37,692 nt of DNA. It comes from Burkholderiaceae bacterium 16. GTDB taxonomy: Bacteria; Pseudomonadota; Gammaproteobacteria; Burkholderiales; Burkholderiaceae. Where the stretch lies: assembly GCA_000955785.1 (NCBI GenBank), contig JYOD01000129.1:1-37692 (forward strand), in the 5' to 3' direction. Under the pieces are notes generated by a model. It was not told the DNA's origin. It did not search any database and saw only the letters and a list, made by a program, of their open reading frames with translations. Of this stretch, positions 33,103 through 37,692 are shown piece by piece. A program made the position numbers and the translations under genes. Position 1 is the first letter of the stretch. Every line of letters starts with the position of its first letter.

Positions 33103-34146
33103 ATGTTCGGATTTCTCCGCAGCTACTTCTCCAACGATCTCGCGATCGACCTCGGCACGGCCAACACCCTGATCTACATGCGCGATAGGGGCATCGTCCT
33201 TGATGAACCCTCCGTAGTAGCAATTCGCCAGCAGGGAGGTATCAATCCCAAGAAAACCATCCAGGCCGTCGGCAAGGATGCCAAGCAGATGCTGGGCAAG
33301 GTGCCGGGTAACATCGAGGCCATCCGCCCGATGAAAGACGGCGTGATCGCCGACTTCACCGTCACCGAGCAGATGCTCAAGCAGTTCATCAAGATGGTGC
33401 ACGACACCAAACTGCTTCGGCCGTCGCCGCGTATCATCATCACCGTGCCGTGCGGCTCGACCCAGGTCGAGCGACGCGCAATTCAAGAATCCGCGCAGGC
33501 CGCTGGCGCCAGCCAGGTCTACCTGATAGAAGAGCCGATGGCTGCCGCACTCGGCGCCGGCCTCCCAGTGTCGGAGCCGTCCGGCTCGATGGTTGTGGAT
33601 GTCGGTGGCGGTACGACCGAGGTGGGCGTCGTCTCGCTGGGCGGCATGGTCTACAAGGGCTCGATACGCGTGGGCGGGGACAGATTCGACGAAGCCATCG
33701 TCAATTACATTCGGCGCAATTACGGCATGCTGATTGGCGAACAGACCGCCGAAGCCATCAAGAAGGAAATCGGCTCGGCCTTCCCAGGCTCCGAGATCCG
33801 CGAGATGGAAGTCAAAGGCCGCAACCTGTCCGAAGGTATCCCGCGTCCATTCACTATATCGTCCAATGAAATCCTGGAAGCGCTGACTGATCCGCTGAAT
33901 CAGATCGTGTCGGCAGTCAAGATCGCGCTCGAACAGACCCCACCGGAACTTGGCGCCGACATCGCCGAGCGCGGCATGATGCTGACCGGCGGCGGCGCGC
34001 TGTTGCGCAACCTCGATCGCCTGCTGGCCGAGGAAACGGGCCTGCCCGTGGTGGTGGCTGAAGACCCGCTGACCTGCGTGGCGCGGGGTGCCGGCCTGGC
34101 GCTCGAACGCATGGGCAAGCTCGGCAGCTTCTTCTCTTACGAGTAA
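33103..34146 (+). CDS. mreB: Rod-shape protein MreB, stand-alone copy
   Basis: A 347-residue actin-like ATPase with all five actin motifs: phosphate 1 DLGTANTLIY (about 13-22), connect 1 GVIADF, phosphate 2 VVDVGGGTTEVGVVS (about 164-178), adenosine GGGALLRNLDRLL and connect 2 around the C-terminus. Length is normal and no residue of these motifs is missing. MreB polymerises under the inner membrane and guides side-wall peptidoglycan synthesis. Normally mreB starts an mreBCD operon; here no mreC or mreD follows, so this looks like a second copy. ATG 33103 with AGAAAG upstream is preferred; 34 in-frame residues upstream look unrelated. Confidence 0.9.
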   Translation: MFGFLRSYFSNDLAIDLGTANTLIYMRDRGIVLDEPSVVAIRQQGGINPKKTIQAVGKDAKQMLGKVPGNIEAIRPMKDGVIADFTVTEQMLKQFIKMVHDTKLLRPSPRIIITVPCGSTQVERRAIQESAQAAGASQVYLIEEPMAAALGAGLPVSEPSGSMVVDVGGGTTEVGVVSLGGMVYKGSIRVGGDRFDEAIVNYIRRNYGMLIGEQTAEAIKKEIGSAFPGSEIREMEVKGRNLSEGIPRPFTISSNEILEALTDPLNQIVSAVKIALEQTPPELGADIAERGMMLTGGGALLRNLDRLLAEETGLPVVVAEDPLTCVARGAGLALERMGKLGSFFSYE

Positions 34147-34620
34147 CGATTAAGCAACGAGGGGCTAGTGGCATTCCCAACCCCGGCCACCCTTGGTTCT
34201 GTTCGCAGTTCGATGCCGCCCCGGTTCCATATGAGCGTGTCCTTGGGTTGATCCGGTGTGCGACAAGCCTCTGCCTTTAGGCCGGTGAAGGATGGGCGCG
34301 GGCGGCGTAGCCTTCCTTTGGCCGGTTAGTGCGGCATCTGTTGGTGTTCGACGTACTGGCGAATGATTTTGACGAGTACCCCCCGCAGTTCCCGGCGAAG
34401 CAGGACGGCGACCACCGCGTCCCCCACAAACGCTCGCGGATGCTCGGGTATTCCTTCGTTCGCAGCAGACGGCTGGAGACGTCTGTAGCGGATGCCCGTG
34501 TGCAAGTAGGTAATCGTCAGGCTCTCCCTCGAAACCCCACTTACGAAAGTACTGGGGGTTTGCTTTTATGGCGGCGACTATCTTGGAAGTGCCGCTTGAT
34601 TCACTCAAAAGCGCACGGGC

Positions 34621-34648
34621 GAAAAAAACCCGCCAAAGGAGGCGGGTT
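34621..34648 (-). terminator. Intrinsic terminator, minus strand, orphan
   Basis: Eight-base stem AACCCGCC / GGCGGGTT with a six-base loop, followed on the minus strand by a run of T (seven including the stem end). It is a textbook rho-independent terminator, but no intact minus-strand gene lies upstream of it. Confidence 0.7.
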
Positions 34649-34807
34649 GAATCCATGTCGAGGAGACAAGGAGGAGACGGGAATCAGTATAAACCCTAGG
34701 CTTCCTGATGGCAACGGCTCATCGTTACAATTTTCGCAATGCAACATTGCCTTGAACGCGATGTGACGGCGTTGTCAGGCTGCTGTGGTCGTCGCGTAGG
34801 ATCGCGC

Positions 34808-34870
34808 GATGAAGAAAGCGAAATCGCTCTATCTCTATCACCGTCACCGGTTTCCGGCAGGGATCATCAG
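34808..34870 (+). pseudogene. IS6-type transposase N-terminal fragment
   Basis: The frame from ATG 34808 reads MKKAKSLYLYHRHRFPAGII, then SQAAR, like the start of IS6 transposases (MKKAKSLYHGHRFPA.VI..AV). Similarity stops after about 21 residues. No terminal inverted repeat is seen. It is a truncated remnant. Confidence 0.5.
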
Positions 34871-35184
34871 TCAGGCAGCACGCCAAGCGTACGAAGGCCT
34901 GACCCACGTCGCCTCGCGGCAATGAAGCTGCTGCTGGATCGGCAGCAAATTTCCAGCGAAAGCGGCCCCTTGCCCTTGCAGGCCGCTCCAGCAAACACTT
35001 CTTCATGGGCCTTTCCGAACATTGCGCATTGTCTCGGATTACGGGGACTGCTTTGTTATGGCCTTTCGGACCGCCTCGCGTTTTGTCGGGCTCTCTCGTT
35101 TTCGCGCTGTGTGGCCGTCTCGTGGCACCCAGCCTCGCCCGCAAGCAGGATGGGCCGCCAACTAGCTTTTTCAGTGGCTGGTGC

Positions 35185-35204
35185 TATCTTGTAGTATCTT
35201 GTAG
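35185..35204. repeat. 10-base direct tandem repeat
   Basis: TATCTTGTAG occurs twice in direct succession and is followed by TATC, giving about 2.4 copies. It sits about 125 bases before the small conserved gene, in noncoding sequence. Confidence 0.7.
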
Positions 35205-35328
35205 TATCGGCGCCCCGGCCAGCTGCGCCGTCAGTTTGCCCACCCACCGCCAACGACAACGTTATGCGGCAGCGCCTGAGGCAAAAATCTGGCTACCGGG
35301 CAGCGACTATGCAAGGGGAAGGTGGATC

Positions 35329-35634
35329 ATGAAAATGCTACTCACAGTCGAATTCCCTCATGAGCCATTCAACTCGCTCGTCAGAGGAGGGAAGGTGGGC
35401 GAGGTCATTGAGCGTATCCTGGAAACGATCAAGCCGGAGGCAGCGTACTTTACCGAGCAAGACGGAATGCGCTGCGGGGTATTCCTGATCAACATCGAAA
35501 ATCCATCCGACGTTCCTGCTTTTGCTGAGCCCTTCTTTCTCAACTTCCAGGGCAACTGCAAGTTCCGCATTGTGATGAGCCAGGAGGATCTGCAAAAGGC
35601 AGGTCTGGAGGCGCTAGGGAAGAAGTGGGCGTGA
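35329..35634 (+). CDS. Conserved small protein of unknown function
   Basis: A 101-residue cytoplasmic protein with no signal peptide. It starts MKMLLTVEFPHEPFNSLVR and contains ILETIKPEAAYFTEQDGMRC, a Pro-rich EPFFLNFQGN segment and MSQEDLQKAGLEALGKKWA at the end. The pattern is that of a small ferredoxin-fold protein (DUF3303-like) conserved in Cupriavidus and Burkholderia; the function is unknown. AAGGGGAAGG precedes ATG 35329. The longer frame from 35005 has no support. It stands alone between degraded regions. Confidence 0.75.
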   Translation: MKMLLTVEFPHEPFNSLVRGGKVGEVIERILETIKPEAAYFTEQDGMRCGVFLINIENPSDVPAFAEPFFLNFQGNCKFRIVMSQEDLQKAGLEALGKKWA

Positions 35635-35958
35635 TGAGTGGTCGGCGAAATCGGTAATGCACGGCCTCCCGGCCGCCCCGTCCGAGAATGCACCACAGCC
35701 GTTCCCGCGCCGACGCAATGCCCCCCCATTGACAAGCGGAACTCCACTATCTGTCGCATCTGCTGCTCGTTAGGCTCTAGCGCCAACGAGAAGCCGGCAT
35801 TGGCCGAGAACACGACCAGGATTTCCGTTGAGTCGGAAGTGTGCCCATGATTGGGAAAGGCCGGGCTACTCAAGGCAATATTGGCGACTCATCTCTTCAA
35901 GCTCTGGTGTTGCCAGCTGCGACAGGCAACACCAGGGCCGCTTAGCGGCCGCCGTACA
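35635..35958. other. Intergenic region between small gene and PHB depolymerase
   Basis: About 320 bases between two convergent genes. It contains the hairpin at 35904-35935 near the depolymerase end. Short frames on both strands are not recognisable. Confidence 0.4.
35904..35935 (-). terminator. Strong hairpin after PHB depolymerase gene
   Basis: Perfect 11-base arms CTGGTGTTGCC and GGCAACACCAG surround a 10-base loop, 23 bases after the stop of the depolymerase. There is no T-run, so it is a transcript-end structure of uncertain strength. Confidence 0.5.
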
Positions 35959-36978
35959 TCACGGCTTGGATAGCAGCCGGCCGACCATAGCGTTGACAGC
36001 GCTCAATTGCGACCCCGATTTCAGCGCGTAATCAGCGCCGGTATAACCGAACCAGTCCCAGCAGCCTTGCGGATTAAATGGAACCGTAGACGCATTCACT
36101 TGCGGGTACAGCACAAGGATGTTGTTTGTGTCCGCCCAGTAGTTGTAGTTCGTCTTCGCATAGAAATCATTGCCGACGACGGCGTCGGACTGCTTGCACC
36201 CATGGAATGCCACGTGGACTTTGCACGGTGCTCCCTGAGCGCATGAACTTGGCACATAAACGAAGCCCGTCTCCGCCATGCCTGTCGCGGTCGTCGCGAA
36301 CTCCCTCTGGTTGAACGGCACGATTCTTCCTGACAAACTCTTCGCCGGCGGGTTCAGCGTGCCGTAGATCTGCTGCAGCAACGCGCCAGCCTGATCGTAC
36401 CCTCGCTTGCCGACCGCGCAGTGACTGATGTATGGAGATGCGTTATCGGAACACACGTTGCCGAACGCCGGTGTGATGAATGCATGGCCGGCTGCCACGT
36501 TATTCACATACTCTAGGTTAGACGCAGGAACGCCGGCCTCCTTGAAGAACGACACTGTCGCGTCGACAGCCTGCTGGTAGACAACGGTATCCTTCGTTCC
36601 GCTAAATACATAGACCCGGGCCTTCTGCAAATTCGATAGCGGGTCGATCTGACCGAGCGACGCAAAACCCGTTGCGGCGGCTACCATCAGTGCAGGATTC
36701 GGCGGCACGAACGGCACCTGCCCCATGCAGATCGTCGTGTTGAGGATGTTCCCAGCCGCACAATAATACGGCCCACCCGCTACCACACCGGCACCGACGA
36801 CAGAACCTGAGTATGCGACCTGATACTGGACCGCCATGAAGGCGCCCGACGACAGGCCGGAGACTGAGGTCTGCGATAGGTCGCCGGCAAACGATGGCAG
36901 CGCATCGGCGGCCAGCGCAGTATGAGGAAGAGCCGCGAGTGCAAAGGCAACAAAGGTAAGGGTGCGAAGCAATTTCAT
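35959..36978 (-). CDS. phaZ: PHB depolymerase, secreted or PhaZd-like
   Basis: A 339-residue poly(3-hydroxybutyrate) depolymerase. The signal peptide is cleaved after ALA at residue 23. The lipase box is G41-L-S43-S-G45 with S43 as nucleophile; D130 (in SGTKDTVV) and H165 (in AAGHAF) complete the expected triad. VHVAFHGCKQS and a conserved Trp-rich CWDWFGYTG end are typical of the type II catalytic domain. There is no linker or substrate-binding domain, so it resembles the short PhaZd proteins of Cupriavidus. AGGAG precedes ATG 36978. In-frame sequence stays open to 37281 but looks non-homologous. Confidence 0.87.
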   Translation of the reverse strand: MKLLRTLTFVAFALAALPHTALAADALPSFAGDLSQTSVSGLSSGAFMAVQYQVAYSGSVVGAGVVAGGPYYCAAGNILNTTICMGQVPFVPPNPALMVAAATGFASLGQIDPLSNLQKARVYVFSGTKDTVVYQQAVDATVSFFKEAGVPASNLEYVNNVAAGHAFITPAFGNVCSDNASPYISHCAVGKRGYDQAGALLQQIYGTLNPPAKSLSGRIVPFNQREFATTATGMAETGFVYVPSSCAQGAPCKVHVAFHGCKQSDAVVGNDFYAKTNYNYWADTNNILVLYPQVNASTVPFNPQGCWDWFGYTGADYALKSGSQLSAVNAMVGRLLSKP

Positions 36979-37424
36979 TACGGTAGCTCCTGTGGCACAA
37001 CGATCGAAACAAAATTGGACTAAAGGAAAGCGCGGGCCGAAAAATCCATTGCCCTTTGGGGAAGGCGAATCGAAGGGAGCGAGGCCTCGCATACGCAGTC
37101 GTGCTTCAAACTCGCTGTGCTGTGGATCAGCGATAGGGCAGCCGACTGCGACTATTGACATCGCAACATCACAACTAAATGCAGTGCCAGCATCGTCGAA
37201 TTCCGTCAGACCGTTTTGGTCAATGCGCTGCTTTTGTGCGTTCAACACAACGGGCCGCAGTGTTTCCAGGGCGGCATGCACGTGTTCTTGATCTTGTGCT
37301 ATGCAACATTATCGGCGTTTCAAAAGAGTTTTCGAGCTTATATTTATGCGTGCGTGCGGTATTTGCAACGGTGTCGTCTGGTTGTCATGAGGGGCGCCTA
37401 GGAACTGATTGCTAACTTCCAGCT

Positions 37425-37490
37425 CATGAATTTAATATTAATTAAATCTGTTTTAATTTAAATTAAATGAAATTTCATGGATTAATATAG
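37425..37490. promoter_or_regulatory. AT-rich palindromic patch
   Basis: About 66 bases of almost pure A and T in a GC-rich genome. It contains the perfect palindromes TAATTTAAATTA and TGAAATTTCA and several TTAATATTAA-like elements. It may bind a nucleoid protein of the H-NS type, or be a promoter or origin-like element. No gene is adjacent. Confidence 0.4.
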
Positions 37491-37670
37491 CTGTCCCAGT
37501 CGCTTCCACCATGCGGGGGCGCAAGCCGTGCATGCCTTGGCATCGGTGGCGTCCCCGCGCACTGCCAGCCTATGCCGGTGCTGTTGTGCCTGGTGATGGT
37601 GATCACAGGATTACCAATCCGCAACCGATGCATCGTCCAAGTGATGGGAGTGACGATGGCGACCGACAGT

Positions 37671-37685
37671 GGGGGGGGGGGGGGG
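37671..37685. repeat. Run of 15 G
   Basis: A homopolymer of 15 G directly before the window end. It may be real or a sequencing or assembly end effect. Confidence 0.6.
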
Positions 37686-37692
37686 CGGAGGG

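Larger units (their letters stand above)
34147..35328. other. Degraded 1.2-kb region after mreB
   Basis: No intact gene. It holds an intrinsic terminator on the minus strand, an IS6 N-terminal fragment and a 10-base direct repeat (all listed separately). A minus-strand frame near 34170-34300 has a translation with LKAEACRTPDQPKDTLIWNR, perhaps the end of some mobile-element protein; I cannot name it. Confidence 0.4.
36979..37692. other. Region upstream of PHB depolymerase to window end
   Basis: About 700 bases with no recognisable gene. The first 300 stay open in the depolymerase frame on the minus strand without protein-like features. An AT-rich patch lies at 37415-37490. The window ends in a run of 15 G (37671-37685). 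Confidence 0.4.

Noticed and set aside
35358..35873. Minus-strand 171-codon frame over the small conserved gene
   Set aside because: It overlaps the well-supported plus-strand gene at 35329-35634 and is not recognisable.

Overview
The window looks like a piece of a Cupriavidus-type betaproteobacterial genome (Burkholderiaceae). It is GC-rich, and it carries a Burkholderiales-type porin, a 4-methylmuconolactone (mml) catabolic cluster like the one known from Cupriavidus/Ralstonia and Pseudomonas reinekei, a PhaZd-like PHB depolymerase and an extra stand-alone mreB. The scattered accessory content suggests a secondary chromosome or megaplasmid. That is inference: no replication genes are present, and I found no tRNA, rRNA or CRISPR array.

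Layout. 0.2-3.9 kb: an outer-membrane beta-barrel protein (-) and a DUF3300-DUF2950 pair (+). 4.0-7.7 kb: two paralogous TetR regulators facing tail to tail, a FAD/2Fe-2S reductase translationally coupled to one of them, and a divergent diiron oxygenase-like protein with two EX28DExxH motifs. A palindrome overlaps the -10 region between reductase and diiron gene. 7.8-12.6 kb: a broken GST-like gene, a HAD phosphatase lacking an obvious start codon, an NMO-like flavoprotein, and a divergent EamA exporter/AraC regulator pair. 12.6-13.0 kb: a 117-residue His-rich protein built from two repeats. 13.4-19.7 kb: a compact four-gene minus-strand operon (HlyD-type adaptor, periplasmic glycosidase-like protein, cellulose-synthase-like GT2 with PilZ domain, OprM/NodT outer-membrane factor). 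This reads as a c-di-GMP-controlled polysaccharide synthesis and export system.

20.0-23.0 kb is a graveyard: pieces of two IS6-type transposases, an IS66 TnpC fragment and an aminoglycoside 6-phosphotransferase-like fragment. Among them sit an intact small periplasmic protein gene and an ArsN2-like acetyltransferase. 23.2-26.0 kb: a porin, a nitrilase-family fragment, an exported cupin, a secreted proline-rich peptide and a tiny His-rich ORF.

26.3-32.1 kb: a single-strand catabolic cluster in the order MBL-fold lactonase, LysR regulator, CoA-transferase A and B, MFS transporter, methylmuconolactone methylisomerase, muconolactone isomerase. It matches mmlL/F/G/H/I/J of the modified 3-oxoadipate pathway for methylaromatics. 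The thiolase is not here. 33.1-34.1 kb: mreB without mreCD, flanked on both sides by about 1 kb of degraded sequence including an IS6 N-terminal fragment. 35.3-37.0 kb: a small conserved protein and a PHB depolymerase. The window ends with an AT-rich palindromic patch and a run of 15 G.

Best candidates for unusual biology are the tripartite-style exopolysaccharide operon, the diiron oxygenase/reductase/TetR module of unknown substrate, and the duplicated His-rich metal-binding protein.
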